Assembly (NCBI RefSeq): GCF_018687095.1
Contig: NZ_CP061286.1
Coordinates: forward strand, 1,054,001 to 1,118,000
Direction of reading: 5' to 3'
DNA: 64,000 nucleotides
From: Polynucleobacter sp. MWH-UH25E
GTDB lineage: Bacteria > Pseudomonadota > Gammaproteobacteria > Burkholderiales > Burkholderiaceae
How positions within the stretch are numbered: position 1 is the first letter of the stretch; each line of letters begins with the position of its first letter. A program made the translations under genes and the position numbers. This document shows positions 17,717 through 28,260 of this stretch, piece after piece. The notes below the pieces were generated by a model. That model made no database searches. It was not told the origin of the DNA and saw only the letters and a program-made list of their open reading frames with translations.

Positions 17717-18544
17717 TTAGTCGCGAAGCAATTCGTTGATGGCGGTTTTTGCTCGGGTTTGAGCATCTACTTTTTTCACAATCACAGCGGCATATAGGCT
17801 GTACTTGCCGCATGCGGAAGGAAGTGAGCCAGGTACAACCACCGAGCCTGCTGGAACGCGACCGTAGTGCACTTCACCAGTCTCTCGATCGTAAATCTTG
17901 GTGCTTTGGCCAATATAGACGCCCATGGAGAGAACAGCGTTTTCTTCAATCACTACGCCCTCCACCACTTCGGAGCGGGCGCCAATAAAGCAGTTGTCTT
18001 CAATAATGACTGGGCCAGCTTGAATTGGCTCCAATACGCCGCCGATTCCAACACCCCCAGATAGGTGAACATTTTTACCAATTTGAGCGCAAGAGCCAAC
18101 GGTTGCCCAGGTATCAACCATGGTGCCCTCGCCAACATAAGCGCCAATATTGACGTAGGAAGGCATCAATACGGCATTTTTACCAATAAAAGATCCGCGA
18201 CGAGCGACTGCCGGCGGAACCACGCGGAAGCCACCTGCGGCAAAGTCAGCGGCTGTATACCCCTCAAACTTGCTTGGAACCTTATCGTAGAACTGGGTAT
18301 AACCCCCGGCGCTCATCGGAATATTGTCTTCTAAGCGGAAAGAAAGTAGTACAGCCTTCTTAACCCATTGATTTACTTCCCACTTACCCACATCACGGCG
18401 CTCAGCAACTCGAATACTGCCATTATTCAGGCCCTCCAAGACCGCATTTACGGCGCTACGGACATCTCCAGGAACGCTGTTTGGTGAAAGGTTTGCGCGG
18501 TTTTCCCAGGCTTGTTCAATGATGTTTTGTGGTGATTGGCTCAT
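17717..18544 (-). CDS. dapD: 2,3,4,5-tetrahydropyridine-2,6-dicarboxylate N-succinyltransferase
   Basis: Transfers succinate from succinyl-CoA to tetrahydrodipicolinate in lysine and diaminopimelate synthesis. The 275-residue protein has an N-terminal alpha-helical domain followed by a left-handed beta-helix of hexapeptide repeats (about residues 115-225), including the segment GVGIGGVLEP typical of DapD. First gene of the dapD-dapE-prmB unit and preceded by a good sigma-70 promoter at 18602-18630. Confidence 0.97.
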   Translation of the reverse strand: MSQSPQNIIEQAWENRANLSPNSVPGDVRSAVNAVLEGLNNGSIRVAERRDVGKWEVNQWVKKAVLLSFRLEDNIPMSAGGYTQFYDKVPSKFEGYTAADFAAGGFRVVPPAVARRGSFIGKNAVLMPSYVNIGAYVGEGTMVDTWATVGSCAQIGKNVHLSGGVGIGGVLEPIQAGPVIIEDNCFIGARSEVVEGVVIEENAVLSMGVYIGQSTKIYDRETGEVHYGRVPAGSVVVPGSLPSACGKYSLYAAVIVKKVDAQTRAKTAINELLRD

Positions 18545-18601
18545 GCTTTTTGGTTAACTATCAGATTGTTAAGGGATTTTGCCCCTGAAGGTAGATTTAT
18601 C

Positions 18602-18630
18602 ATTATATCGATGGGGCAAAAACCCGTCTA
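18602..18630 (-). promoter_or_regulatory. Sigma-70 promoter of dapD
   Basis: On the minus strand: -35 TAGACG, a 17-base spacer, and a perfect -10 TATAAT at 18607-18602. Transcription would start near 18595, leaving a leader of about 50 bases before the dapD ATG. It lies in the divergent gap to smc and is the best promoter match I found in the window. Confidence 0.6.
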
Positions 18631-18719
18631 AGTAGCCCCAAGCTTGCTATCATCTTCCCACTTTAGATGTAATTTTTAGCCCTTTATTTAGAACCCCTTT
18701 TTTCCCTGCAAAGTACGCC

Positions 18720-21700
18720 GTGCAACTGAAATCCATCAAACTTTCCGGCTTTAAGTCTTTCGTTGACCCAACTCATTTTGAAATGCCTGGCCAATTAATT
18801 GGTGTTGTAGGCCCAAACGGTTGTGGAAAGTCCAACATTATTGATGCTGTTCGCTGGGTTTTGGGTGAATCCCGCGCCAGTGAATTACGTGGCGAATCGA
18901 TGCAGGACGTCATTTTTAATGGCTCTGGTTTACGCAAGCCATCAGGTCGCGCCAGCGTTGAACTCATTTTTGATAATTCTGAAGGTCGTGCGCAAGGTCA
19001 GTGGAGCGCATTTACTGAATTGGGTATTAAGCGCGTATTAACGCGTGACGGTAATTCTAGTTATTACGTCAATAACCAAGTGGTGCGTCGTAAAGATATT
19101 CAAGATATTTTCTTGGGTACTGGTATGGGCCCAAGAGGTTACGCGATTATTGGTCAGGGAACGATCAATCGAATTTTGGAAGCGAAACCAGAAGAGTTAC
19201 GTGTATTCCTTGAAGAAGCAGCCGGCGTTTCTAAATATAAAGAGCGTCGCAAAGAAACTGCAGCTCGTCTTGAAGATACCGTAGAAAATTTAACGCGTGT
19301 TGAAGATATTCTGCGCGAACTCGATCAGCAGCTGACTCGTCTCGAAAAGCAGGCAACAGTTGCAGAGCGTCATGCTGAACTTTCTGCGCAAATGAAATCG
19401 CAGCAACAGCTTTTGTGGTTTGTCCGTCAGACCGAGGCTGGTAAAGAGCAAGAGCGCCACGCCAACGGTATTCGTGACACCCAAGTGAATTTGGAAGAGC
19501 AAACAGCCAAACTGCGCCACTCTGAAGCTGAACTCGAAACAATGCGTACTCAACAGTACGCCTTGCAAGACAAGGTATCTGAAGCACAGGGTGAGCTGTA
19601 TCAAACTAATGCTGATGTAAGTCAGGTTGAGTCGCAAATACATTACGTTCAAGAGGCACGTCAACGCTTGCAGCAACAAACTCAAGATCTGCAAGCTCAG
19701 TTACAGCGCTGGACAGTCCAAGAAACTGATGCTGCACAGGCACAACGTACAACCGAACATGAGCTCACATTAGCAAGCGAAAAAGAGCAAACACTATTAA
19801 CAGAATTAAATGGCTTGCAAGAGCAAATGCCAAGTCGCGATGAGGCTTACCAGGTTGCATCTCGCGAGTTAAATAATGCACGCGAAGCTTTGGCAACAAT
19901 CGAGCAACGTCTCGCGAGTTTAGGTGAGCGTATTCGCTCGATGTCTGCCCAGGCTGATGAGCTTAAAGGGCGCGAGACACGTTTAACGAGCGAACTCGAT
20001 GGTATGCGTCGCCCTGATGCTGAAGCGTTACAAATGGCGATTGATCGCCATGCGATGGCGCAACGCAAGGTTGAGGAGGCAAGGGCACGCGCTGGCGAGA
20101 CTCAGCAACGCGTTCCAGCTGCCGATGAAGCTCGTAATGCCGCGCAGCAAAAGATTCAAACAGCTAATCAGGAATTGGCTCAGACTGAGGCCAAGTTAAC
20201 GGCTTTAGCAGCTTTGCAAGCAAGCGTACAGGCACAGGGCAAGATTGGTCCATGGCTAGAAAGCAAGGGACTTAAAGAAAGCAAGCGTCTCTGGCAAGAG
20301 CTAAAAGTCGAGAGTGGTTGGGAAGCCGCTCTTGAGTCTGTATTGCGTGAGCGTTTGGCTGCGGTTACTGCAAAAAGTGTTCAAGAAACATTAGCTTTAG
20401 CGAATGATGCGCCTCCAAGCCGTTTGGCAATTTTACTTACAGAGGAAATTAGTCCTGCGCATACCTCCGCCCCAGCGGATTTCACGCCCTTACTCAGTCG
20501 TGTTCAAAGTGCTGGTGCTGCCCGCTTGACTTCAGTGTTGCAAGAGTGGTTAGACAATATTTATATTGCTTCTAGCCTTGAAGATGCTTTGCATCGTCGT
20601 GAAAAGCTTCCTGCTGGTGGCGCATTTGTTACTCAGCAGGGTCATTTAGTAAGTCGTGTCGGTGTTCAGCTTTATGCGGCTGACTCTGAACAGGCTGGTA
20701 TGTTAGCCCGCGCGCAAGAGATGGAAAGTCTTGAGAAGCAGTTACGCGCTCAGCAATTAATGCAAAGTGAATTGCAGGGCGAGCTTGACCAGTGTGTGGC
20801 GAATTACCAAGCCGCTCATCAGGCTGCAGAGCAAGCCCGTATCGCCGCTGAGCAGTCTGTACAAGAGGCCCATGGGTTTGAAGTAGAAAGAATGCAGTTG
20901 ACTCAAGCTGAAGAGCAATACAGTCAACGCGCCGCTCAAATTCAGAATGAGTTAAGTGAACTGCGTCAGCAAATGGAGCAATTGAGCTTGACCCATGAGC
21001 AAGCAACTACAGAGCTAAATCAGTCTGAGGATTCTAAGCAGGGGCATCAAGAGGCATTGGCGCAAGCTCAAGAAAAATTAGAGCTCACTACGCAAGAGCG
21101 TGATCGGCTACGTGAGTCTTTGCGGGTTTCCGAGATGGCCGCTCAAGAAGCCGCATTTGCCACTCGCTCATTACAACAACGTATTGCCGATTTACAGCGT
21201 GATCAAAGCACTGCGCGTACTCAGATCATGGAGATTCAGGATAAGCATGATCTAGCAACTCAAGAGCTAGAGACGCTGAGTGATGAAGAGGCCCAAGAAA
21301 AGTTACAGGGCCTGTTATTAGCTCGTAGCGCACGTGAGGCTGCTTTAGCAAATGCCCGTACGGAACAGGATGCTCTATTGCATCAATTGCGCGAAGCTGA
21401 TGAAGCCCGCATGCAAATTGAGCGTAGCTTGCAACCAATGCGCGATAAGGTAGTTGATCTGCAGTTGCGTGAACAAGCTGCACGTTTGAATTATGAGCAG
21501 TTCGCGACATTGTTGGCTGATGCAGAGGCTGATCTAAGCGCATTAGAAGCAAACTTTAGTCCCGATCTGAAGATTGGTGCGCTACAAAGCGAAGTGAATC
21601 GCCTCAATACTGAAATTCAGTCTTTGGGCCCAGTCAATATGGCCGCGCTGGATGAGCTTGCAAGCTCACGCGAGCGTAAGCAGTTCTTAGATGCCCAATC

Positions 21701-22241
21701 TGCAGACTTGAATGAAGCAATGCAGACTCTAACAGATGCGATTGCCAAGATCGATGCTGAGACGCGTGATTTATTGCAAGGTACCTTTAATCAAGTGAAT
21801 ACCCACTTTGGAAAACTTTTCCCAGAATTGTTCGGTGGTGGGCACGCTGAATTAGTCATGACTGGCGAAGAAATTCTAGACTCTGGCGTTCAAGTAATGG
21901 CGCAGCCTCCAGGCAAGAAAAACAGCAGCATTCATTTGCTCTCTGGCGGTGAAAAAGCCTTAACTGCAATTGCTTTGGTTTTCTCGCTATTCTTATTGAA
22001 TCCAGCGCCATTCTGCTTACTCGATGAGGTTGATGCGCCATTGGACGATGCAAACACCTTGCGTTACGCGCAGATGGTTGCCAAAATGTCTGAAAAGACA
22101 CAGTTTGTATTCATTTCGCACAATAAGATCACTATGGAAATTGCCCATCAGTTAATTGGTGTCACGATGCAAGAGCAGGGCGTATCTCGTATTGTTGCTG
22201 TAGATATTTCTTCAGCGGTTTCAATGGTGGAGGCTGCTTAA
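18720..22241 (+). CDS. smc: Chromosome segregation/condensin protein SMC
   Basis: Structural-maintenance ATPase that compacts and segregates the chromosome with ScpA and ScpB. The 1173-residue protein has Walker A GPNGCGKSN at 31-39, a first coiled coil (about 170-490), a hinge (about 500-650), a second coiled coil (about 660-1000), the signature LLSGGEKAL near 1073-1081 and Walker B CLLDEVDAP near 1099-1107. Starts at GTG 18720. zipA begins at the next base after its stop, so translation is probably coupled. Confidence 0.97.
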   Translation: MQLKSIKLSGFKSFVDPTHFEMPGQLIGVVGPNGCGKSNIIDAVRWVLGESRASELRGESMQDVIFNGSGLRKPSGRASVELIFDNSEGRAQGQWSAFTELGIKRVLTRDGNSSYYVNNQVVRRKDIQDIFLGTGMGPRGYAIIGQGTINRILEAKPEELRVFLEEAAGVSKYKERRKETAARLEDTVENLTRVEDILRELDQQLTRLEKQATVAERHAELSAQMKSQQQLLWFVRQTEAGKEQERHANGIRDTQVNLEEQTAKLRHSEAELETMRTQQYALQDKVSEAQGELYQTNADVSQVESQIHYVQEARQRLQQQTQDLQAQLQRWTVQETDAAQAQRTTEHELTLASEKEQTLLTELNGLQEQMPSRDEAYQVASRELNNAREALATIEQRLASLGERIRSMSAQADELKGRETRLTSELDGMRRPDAEALQMAIDRHAMAQRKVEEARARAGETQQRVPAADEARNAAQQKIQTANQELAQTEAKLTALAALQASVQAQGKIGPWLESKGLKESKRLWQELKVESGWEAALESVLRERLAAVTAKSVQETLALANDAPPSRLAILLTEEISPAHTSAPADFTPLLSRVQSAGAARLTSVLQEWLDNIYIASSLEDALHRREKLPAGGAFVTQQGHLVSRVGVQLYAADSEQAGMLARAQEMESLEKQLRAQQLMQSELQGELDQCVANYQAAHQAAEQARIAAEQSVQEAHGFEVERMQLTQAEEQYSQRAAQIQNELSELRQQMEQLSLTHEQATTELNQSEDSKQGHQEALAQAQEKLELTTQERDRLRESLRVSEMAAQEAAFATRSLQQRIADLQRDQSTARTQIMEIQDKHDLATQELETLSDEEAQEKLQGLLLARSAREAALANARTEQDALLHQLREADEARMQIERSLQPMRDKVVDLQLREQAARLNYEQFATLLADAEADLSALEANFSPDLKIGALQSEVNRLNTEIQSLGPVNMAALDELASSRERKQFLDAQSADLNEAMQTLTDAIAKIDAETRDLLQGTFNQVNTHFGKLFPELFGGGHAELVMTGEEILDSGVQVMAQPPGKKNSSIHLLSGGEKALTAIALVFSLFLLNPAPFCLLDEVDAPLDDANTLRYAQMVAKMSEKTQFVFISHNKITMEIAHQLIGVTMQEQGVSRIVAVDISSAVSMVEAA

Positions 22242-23318
22242 GTGTACGTAGAACAAATCATGACGATGTTGGGTTTGTCTGATTTGCAGTTTGCGTTGGC
22301 CGCTATCGGCTTGCTAATATTGATATTAGTTGCCGTTCTCAATTGGAAATACTCTCGTGCCCGTCGCAAGGCAAATGAGCAAAGCGCATACGTATTTGAT
22401 GATCGCATTGCGCGCGAGCCATCCTTTGCTAAAGGTTTCGCTGATGTTGATGCGGTGGATCGTGTAGAGCCTAGCTTTGGCGATGTGAGTAACGTAGCTG
22501 GATCTATGCCTGAAAAATTTGCAATCGATCCACGGATTGACTGCGTGATCACACTTCGCTTCGATGAAGCAATCTCTGGCTCAGAAATTCTTACTGAAAT
22601 CCAAAATTGGACTGATTTGAACGCGAATTCTGCGATTCGGTGGAGTTGCGAAGGTCTGAATGCAGATCAGGATGCTGCAGAAGATTGGGAGGAGCTCAGA
22701 TCAGAAGCCTCCTATTCCGAGTTACAGCTAGCAATTCAATTAGCAAGTCGTCGAGGCCCTATTGGTGTTCTTGAGTTATCAGATTTTTGTTCTCGAGCAC
22801 AGGCTTTGGCAGATACATTAGGCGCTCAAATCGACATGCCAAGCGTTAATACGATGCTGGAGAGCGCTAAAGAGCTGGATGCTGTAGCCGCGGAAAGCGA
22901 TATTCAACTAAGCATTAATGTTTTATTTGATGAGCCTTGTCCTTGGGGAAATTTTGACGCTCTGATGCGTCAGCGCGGTTTTAAATTAGCGCGCAATGGT
23001 CGTGGCTATGAATTTTTAAGCAACGGCAATCTCATTTTTAATAGCACCGACCTGGATCCAAATAGACCTGTTACACAATTGACCTTGTTGCTGGAAGTTC
23101 CTTTGGTGGTACAAGATCAACGAGCTTTCGAAAGAATGTTGGGTGAGGGCGTCGAGATTGCGCAAGCAGCGCATGGCCGCTTAGTCGATGACAATGGTAT
23201 TAATCTCAGTGAAGCAGCTGTGATTAGTATCCGTCAGCACCTTGACATGCTTTATGCCAATCTCGAGAAGTCTGGTATTGCCGCAGGCTCTTCTACCGCC
23301 AGTCGTCTCTTTAGCTAG
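22242..23318 (+). CDS. zipA: Cell division protein ZipA homologue
   Basis: Membrane-anchored FtsZ-binding protein of the division septum. The 358-residue protein has one N-terminal membrane helix (about residues 16-35), a basic stretch, a linker and a C-terminal ZipA-type domain of about 130 residues. The linker is not the Pro/Gln-rich kind of E. coli. The assignment rests on this layout and on the smc-zipA-ligA order, which is also seen in gammaproteobacteria as zipA-ligA. GTG 22242 is used here; ATG 22260 is possible. Confidence 0.8.
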   Translation: MYVEQIMTMLGLSDLQFALAAIGLLILILVAVLNWKYSRARRKANEQSAYVFDDRIAREPSFAKGFADVDAVDRVEPSFGDVSNVAGSMPEKFAIDPRIDCVITLRFDEAISGSEILTEIQNWTDLNANSAIRWSCEGLNADQDAAEDWEELRSEASYSELQLAIQLASRRGPIGVLELSDFCSRAQALADTLGAQIDMPSVNTMLESAKELDAVAAESDIQLSINVLFDEPCPWGNFDALMRQRGFKLARNGRGYEFLSNGNLIFNSTDLDPNRPVTQLTLLLEVPLVVQDQRAFERMLGEGVEIAQAAHGRLVDDNGINLSEAAVISIRQHLDMLYANLEKSGIAAGSSTASRLFS

Positions 23319-23326
23319 GAATTACC

Positions 23327-25342
23327 TTGTCGTCCAATAGTCCGACAAACTCAGCGGAGCGTTACGCTTTTCTGCAGGCAGAATTGGCTCGCTTAGAGCA
23401 TGCCTATTACGTTCTTGATAACCCCTTATTACCAGACATTGAGTACGACAAGCTTTATCGCGAGCTGCTAGATATTGAAGCGGTCCATCCAGAATGGGTG
23501 ACCCCTGAATCTTTATCCCAACGCGTTGGAGGCGTTGCATTAAAAGAGTTTGACTCGGTAACGCACGAAGTGCCAATGCTATCTCTCAATAATGCATTTG
23601 AAGAAGCAGAGTTAGTTGCATTTGATCGTCGCTGTCGAGAAGGCTTACATGCCGATCACGTCGCTTATGCTGGTGAGCTCAAATTTGATGGTCTGGCAAT
23701 CTCCTTGCGTTATGAAAATGGCTCTCTAGTGCGTGCTGCCACCCGAGGGGACGGTGCTAGTGGAGAGGATGTCACTGCCAATATCAAAACGATTCGTGCA
23801 ATTCCATTGAAATTAATTGGTAAAGACATTCCTAAAGTCTTGGAAGTGCGTGGTGAGGTATTTATGTACCTCAAAGATTTTCAAAAAATGAATCAACATG
23901 CTGCTGCTTTAGGAGAAAAGGAATTTGCAAACCCTCGTAATGCAGCTGCTGGTAGTTTGCGTCAGTTGGATTCCAAAATCACGGCTAAACGACCCCTCTC
24001 TTTCTTTGCATATGGCCTAGGCGCACTTGAGCCGCAATCATGGCTCCCCAAAACGCATGAAGAATTGCTCAACAAATATGTTGAATTGGGGTTGCCTGTT
24101 TGCTCTGAGCGTAAGGTGTTGCTCTCCGTCCAGGATATCCTCGATTTCTACAATGCTGTTGGAGCTAAGCGCGATGAATTGCCTTATGACATAGATGGTG
24201 TTGTCTACAAGGTGAATTCATTTGCAGAGCAGGCCAAGTTGGGCTATGTCTCCAGAGCACCTCGATTTGCATTGGCGCATAAGTATCCCGCTCAAGAGGC
24301 GCTCACAACCGTTTTAGGTATTGATGTTCAAGTAGGTCGTACTGGAGCGATTACACCTGTTGCCCGCTTAGCGCCTGTTGAGGTAGGAGGCGTCACCGTT
24401 ACGAATGCCACACTTCACAATGAAGATGAAGTTAGACGTAAGGATGTTCGGATTGGTGATACGGTTTCTGTAAGAAGAGCTGGCGATGTAATTCCTGAGG
24501 TGGTATCAGTTGTTAAAGATCGTCGCCCTAGTGATGCCAAAGAGTTTCAGATGCCAGCTCGTTGCCCAGTATGCGATTCTCACATTGAGCGCCTTGCAGA
24601 TGAAGCTGTTGCTCGTTGTAGCGGCGGTTTATTTTGTGGTGCCCAGCGTAAACAGGCGCTGATTCACTTCGCCCACAGAAGGGCTATGGATATCGAAGGC
24701 TTGGGTGAAAAGATCGTGGATCAGCTAGTTGATCAAAACTTAGTCAGAACACCGGCAGATCTCTATCGTTTGGGTTTCACCGCTTTAGCTAATCTCGAGC
24801 GCATGGGTGAGAAGTCTGCTGATAATCTTATACAGGCAATCAATCAGTCTAGAAATACAACCTTAGCAAGATTCATCTTTGCCTTGGGTATTCGTCACGT
24901 TGGTGAAACTACGGCTAAAGATCTGGCGAATCATTTCCAGTCGATGCATGCATTAATGGATGCAAACATGGAAGCCTTACTAAGTGTTAAAGATGTAGGC
25001 CCTGTCGTTGCTGATTCCATCACAAGTTTTATGGAAGAAGCTCACAATCGTGAGGTCATTGAGCAGCTTTTGGCTTCGGGCATGCATTTAGCGGTAGAAG
25101 AAAAAGTGATCAGCGCTGCTGTGGCGGGAAAGACCTTTGTTCTTACGGGCACATTTCCAACTATGACTCGTGATGAAGCAAAAGAACTGCTCGAGAAAGC
25201 AGGTGTAAAAGTAGCTGGTTCGGTATCGAAGAAAACAGACTACGTCGTTGCTGGAGCTGATGCAGGCAGCAAACTCACTAAAGCAGAAGAGCTGGGCGTG
25301 CCCATCATTGATGAGGCGGGTATGTTGGATTTACTTAAGTAG
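23327..25342 (+). CDS. ligA: NAD-dependent DNA ligase LigA
   Basis: Seals DNA nicks in replication and repair with NAD as adenylate donor. The 671-residue protein has the Ia domain at the N-terminus, the adenylated lysine Lys119 in ELKFDG, the OB fold, a four-cysteine zinc finger (CPVC near 415, then two more cysteines), helix-hairpin-helix repeats and a C-terminal BRCT domain from about 595. Starts at TTG 23327. It ends the smc-zipA-ligA unit. Confidence 0.97.
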   Translation: MSSNSPTNSAERYAFLQAELARLEHAYYVLDNPLLPDIEYDKLYRELLDIEAVHPEWVTPESLSQRVGGVALKEFDSVTHEVPMLSLNNAFEEAELVAFDRRCREGLHADHVAYAGELKFDGLAISLRYENGSLVRAATRGDGASGEDVTANIKTIRAIPLKLIGKDIPKVLEVRGEVFMYLKDFQKMNQHAAALGEKEFANPRNAAAGSLRQLDSKITAKRPLSFFAYGLGALEPQSWLPKTHEELLNKYVELGLPVCSERKVLLSVQDILDFYNAVGAKRDELPYDIDGVVYKVNSFAEQAKLGYVSRAPRFALAHKYPAQEALTTVLGIDVQVGRTGAITPVARLAPVEVGGVTVTNATLHNEDEVRRKDVRIGDTVSVRRAGDVIPEVVSVVKDRRPSDAKEFQMPARCPVCDSHIERLADEAVARCSGGLFCGAQRKQALIHFAHRRAMDIEGLGEKIVDQLVDQNLVRTPADLYRLGFTALANLERMGEKSADNLIQAINQSRNTTLARFIFALGIRHVGETTAKDLANHFQSMHALMDANMEALLSVKDVGPVVADSITSFMEEAHNREVIEQLLASGMHLAVEEKVISAAVAGKTFVLTGTFPTMTRDEAKELLEKAGVKVAGSVSKKTDYVVAGADAGSKLTKAEELGVPIIDEAGMLDLLK

Positions 25343-25415
25343 TCCATTTCTTACGAAAAGATCAGGTAGCTATAAGTTAACCCCGTCGATAAGCTAAAAG
25401 CTTTTGAGGGGGAAA

Positions 25416-27047
25416 ATGAATAGAAATCTATCAGAAATATTTCAATACAACATTTCTTCAGTAAGTAAGAGAGCCTCATTATTCAGGGCTAATGGCGAGT
25501 TCAGGATTGCGATTGTGGGATGCGGCGCAGCGGGCGTTTCTACGCTCTTTGAGTTGCTGAAAGAGCTTCCATCTATAGGCGAACAAAAAGTAAAAATTGT
25601 AATTTTCGAAAAAGGCCCTGCATTTGGTCCTGGATTTGCATATCAATGTGACAGTAAGGAGCTATTAATGAATATGATTAGCTCAACAACCTCAATCATC
25701 CAAAATCAGGAGAATGATTTTTGGAATTGGGTGATAGATCAGGGATGTCACTTTGGCGACGATCAGATTTTTTCAAAAGCAGGCATTGCACCTGATGGAT
25801 ATGTCTCACGTCAATATTTTGGCGCCTATCTGAGAAGTCGACTGGAGAAAGTTACCTCAGCGCTTGAAAAGTTAGGAATTGAGACCGTTCTAATTAATAT
25901 GGAAGTGCTGAATATAGTAGCCCTAGATAAAAATCGCTTCAAGGTTATTTTCCCCAAGAATTGTTCTGAAGAGTTTAACTGCATAATTTTATGTACCGGG
26001 AATGAAGCCCCCGAAGATATATTTAAATTAAAAGGGGCAAGTCAGTACGTTAATAACCCTTACCCAACGACTCAATATCTACAGTTAATAAAAAGACATG
26101 AGAGTGTGGGGATTATTGGCGGGCAACTTACGGCTGCTGATATTGCAGTCGTCTTAGCGAATCAAAGTCACCAGGGCCCAATCTACTTCTTTACTAGAGA
26201 GAATAATTTTCCACTAATTCGGTCACGAATTAAAAGACATGATCTTAAATATTTGACCCTTAGTAATCTCAATAAATTAAGAGAGAAAAATGAGATCACT
26301 ATTCGTAGCATTTTAAGATTGGCGCGTAAAGAATTTTTGGCAACAGGCGTTCGGTGGAATTCATTTTTTAAACCATGTAAAGAGGAATATAGTTCCTGGA
26401 TTCATTCCTTATTGTTAAATGAATCTAATTTTTCCTCATGGCAAAGTTTTGCGATTGAGACGGATTCAGTCATTGGAGAATATTGGAATTCATTGAGTAA
26501 TGCCGATAAAAGTCTATTCACGAGAAAATTTCACCGATCATGGTCCACAAAAAGAGTTCCCCTGCCAAAACATACGGCTCTAAAATTGCTCTCCCTCTTT
26601 AGATTGGGCATTCTCAGACACTATTCGAATTTACAACGAATAGATTCGTTTGGCAGAAATAAATTTGTTGCAAGTATTTCCTGTCCACAAAAATCAGTCA
26701 CAAATAATCAAATTTTTTGTGACTGGGTTATTAATGCATCAGGGCCATCTAAATCTATCAATGGTTCGGAGTCGGTTCTAATTAAAAATTTGCTTGAGTC
26801 CAGTTTGGTTGCTAAAAATTTACATGGTGGAATCAGTTTGGATTATGAATCTTCTCTTGTAATGGATGCAAATGGAGAGAAGGTTAATAATTTTTACGCT
26901 ATCGGCCAGATAACTGCTGGGACATATTATTTCGTCAGTTCTCTCGATATGGTTTCACTTAGGGCAAAGGCTGCAGTCAATCATTTAATTACTCGTCTTG
27001 GTAATGATGATTACAGGCTAAAGCAGGACAGTCTCTATGCGCCCTAG
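25416..27047 (+). CDS. FAD/NAD(P)-binding protein of unknown substrate
   Basis: A 543-residue soluble protein with an N-terminal dinucleotide-binding fold: GCGAAG at about 35-40 (VGCGAAGVS), then the FEKGPAFGPGFAY segment typical of the NAD_binding_9 type. A second nucleotide-binding glycine motif (VGIIGGQLTAAD) follows near 230. No signal peptide. ATG 25416 has a strong GAGGGGG ribosome-binding site; the frame extends back 12 bases. Its end overlaps the exporter gene by 11 bases. The sequence is visibly more AT-rich than ligA and glnD, suggesting acquisition. It may be an oxidoreductase or N-hydroxylase-like enzyme; the substrate cannot be read from sequence. Confidence 0.75.
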   Translation: MNRNLSEIFQYNISSVSKRASLFRANGEFRIAIVGCGAAGVSTLFELLKELPSIGEQKVKIVIFEKGPAFGPGFAYQCDSKELLMNMISSTTSIIQNQENDFWNWVIDQGCHFGDDQIFSKAGIAPDGYVSRQYFGAYLRSRLEKVTSALEKLGIETVLINMEVLNIVALDKNRFKVIFPKNCSEEFNCIILCTGNEAPEDIFKLKGASQYVNNPYPTTQYLQLIKRHESVGIIGGQLTAADIAVVLANQSHQGPIYFFTRENNFPLIRSRIKRHDLKYLTLSNLNKLREKNEITIRSILRLARKEFLATGVRWNSFFKPCKEEYSSWIHSLLLNESNFSSWQSFAIETDSVIGEYWNSLSNADKSLFTRKFHRSWSTKRVPLPKHTALKLLSLFRLGILRHYSNLQRIDSFGRNKFVASISCPQKSVTNNQIFCDWVINASGPSKSINGSESVLIKNLLESSLVAKNLHGGISLDYESSLVMDANGEKVNNFYAIGQITAGTYYFVSSLDMVSLRAKAAVNHLITRLGNDDYRLKQDSLYAP

Positions 27048-28257
27048 CGGAAAATTTCTCATGCCGATCTTACTGTTGCTTGTAATCTTGCCAATGATTT
27101 CAACGGATATTTATCTTCCAGCAATTCCCTCTATAGAAGAGCGCCTGGAGATTAGCGGCCCAAATATCCTTGATACTTTGACATCCTACATGCTTGGATA
27201 CTCCTTTAGTTTGATAATTTCAGGAGTTTTGTCTGATATCTACGGCCGCCGACGGGTAGTTTTGGTGGGAATGGCGCTATTCTTCATTGCAAGTGTTGGT
27301 TGCTTTATGGCGTCCTCTATTGGGCAATTAGTAGTGTGGCGGTTTTTTCAGGCACTCGGAGGGGGTTGCGGTACCTTAGTGGCTAGGGTGATCGTCCGTG
27401 ATACATACACCGCTGATACTCAGGTGAGAGTATTAAGTTATTTAGCTTCGGGTTTAGTGGTGTCTCCTATTTTGGGGCCCATCATTGGCGCCTATCTCTC
27501 GATTTATTTCGGCTGGAGATCAATATTTCTTGCCCTAATAATTTTATCTTTAAGTACTTGGGTGCTTATATTGTTCAATCTAAGAGAGAGTCTCACTTTG
27601 AGTCGTCCCATAAAAACCTTCCAATTTGGCAAGGTTTTATCGCAATCCCTTATCTTGTGGGGTCATCGTGAGTTTGTATTTAATACTTTGATCATAAGCT
27701 TTGCTTGGGCAATTTACTTCACTTTCATCACATCATCTCCTGCTTTAATTCAGGGTATTCATAAAGCTAGTGCCGTTGAATATGGATATATATTCTCTGC
27801 AACTATCAGCGGTTTTGTATTTGGAACGATTTTTATACGTTGGATGATTTCTACTTTCAATTTAAAGCGACTTGTAATTCTTGCTGGATTTATTATCTTG
27901 ATTTCAACTTCAGCACTAAGTGTTATGTCGGTAATTGGTGTGGAAAGTCTCTTACTTAAATTAGTCTCAGTTTTTTCATCCTTATTTGGAATTGGCGTTG
28001 TTTTTCCTGCAACACAGGCTGGTGTGGCAAGATCCTACAATGACAATATAGGACTTATTTCAGGTATTTTTTATTCAACCGAAATGCTTTTCGGAGCCAT
28101 TTTTGGGTTTGTATTATCCAGAATTGGAAGTCCTAGTTGGGAGTCAACATCATTAACGATGTTGATTGCATCTCTTTGTATCGTTGCCCTTTGTCTTTTT
28201 GATAGCCGCTCTGATGTGAAGACTTTGCAAATTTGGTCGAAGATATCATTTAAATAA
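27037..28257 (+). CDS. MFS exporter, Bcr/CflA drug-resistance type
   Basis: Inner-membrane proton-driven exporter of the major facilitator superfamily, 406 residues with about 12 membrane helices. The loop 2-3 motif reads SDIYGRRRVVLVGM near residues 66-79, and the N-terminus (STDIYLPAIP) is the usual Bcr/CflA start. Family members export bicyclomycin, sulfonamides, chloramphenicol or cysteine; the substrate here is unknown. It overlaps the upstream FAD protein gene by 11 bases, which argues that the two work together, for example making and exporting a compound or handling a toxic one. Confidence 0.85.
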   Translation: MRPSGKFLMPILLLLVILPMISTDIYLPAIPSIEERLEISGPNILDTLTSYMLGYSFSLIISGVLSDIYGRRRVVLVGMALFFIASVGCFMASSIGQLVVWRFFQALGGGCGTLVARVIVRDTYTADTQVRVLSYLASGLVVSPILGPIIGAYLSIYFGWRSIFLALIILSLSTWVLILFNLRESLTLSRPIKTFQFGKVLSQSLILWGHREFVFNTLIISFAWAIYFTFITSSPALIQGIHKASAVEYGYIFSATISGFVFGTIFIRWMISTFNLKRLVILAGFIILISTSALSVMSVIGVESLLLKLVSVFSSLFGIGVVFPATQAGVARSYNDNIGLISGIFYSTEMLFGAIFGFVLSRIGSPSWESTSLTMLIASLCIVALCLFDSRSDVKTLQIWSKISFK

Positions 28258-28260
28258 GCC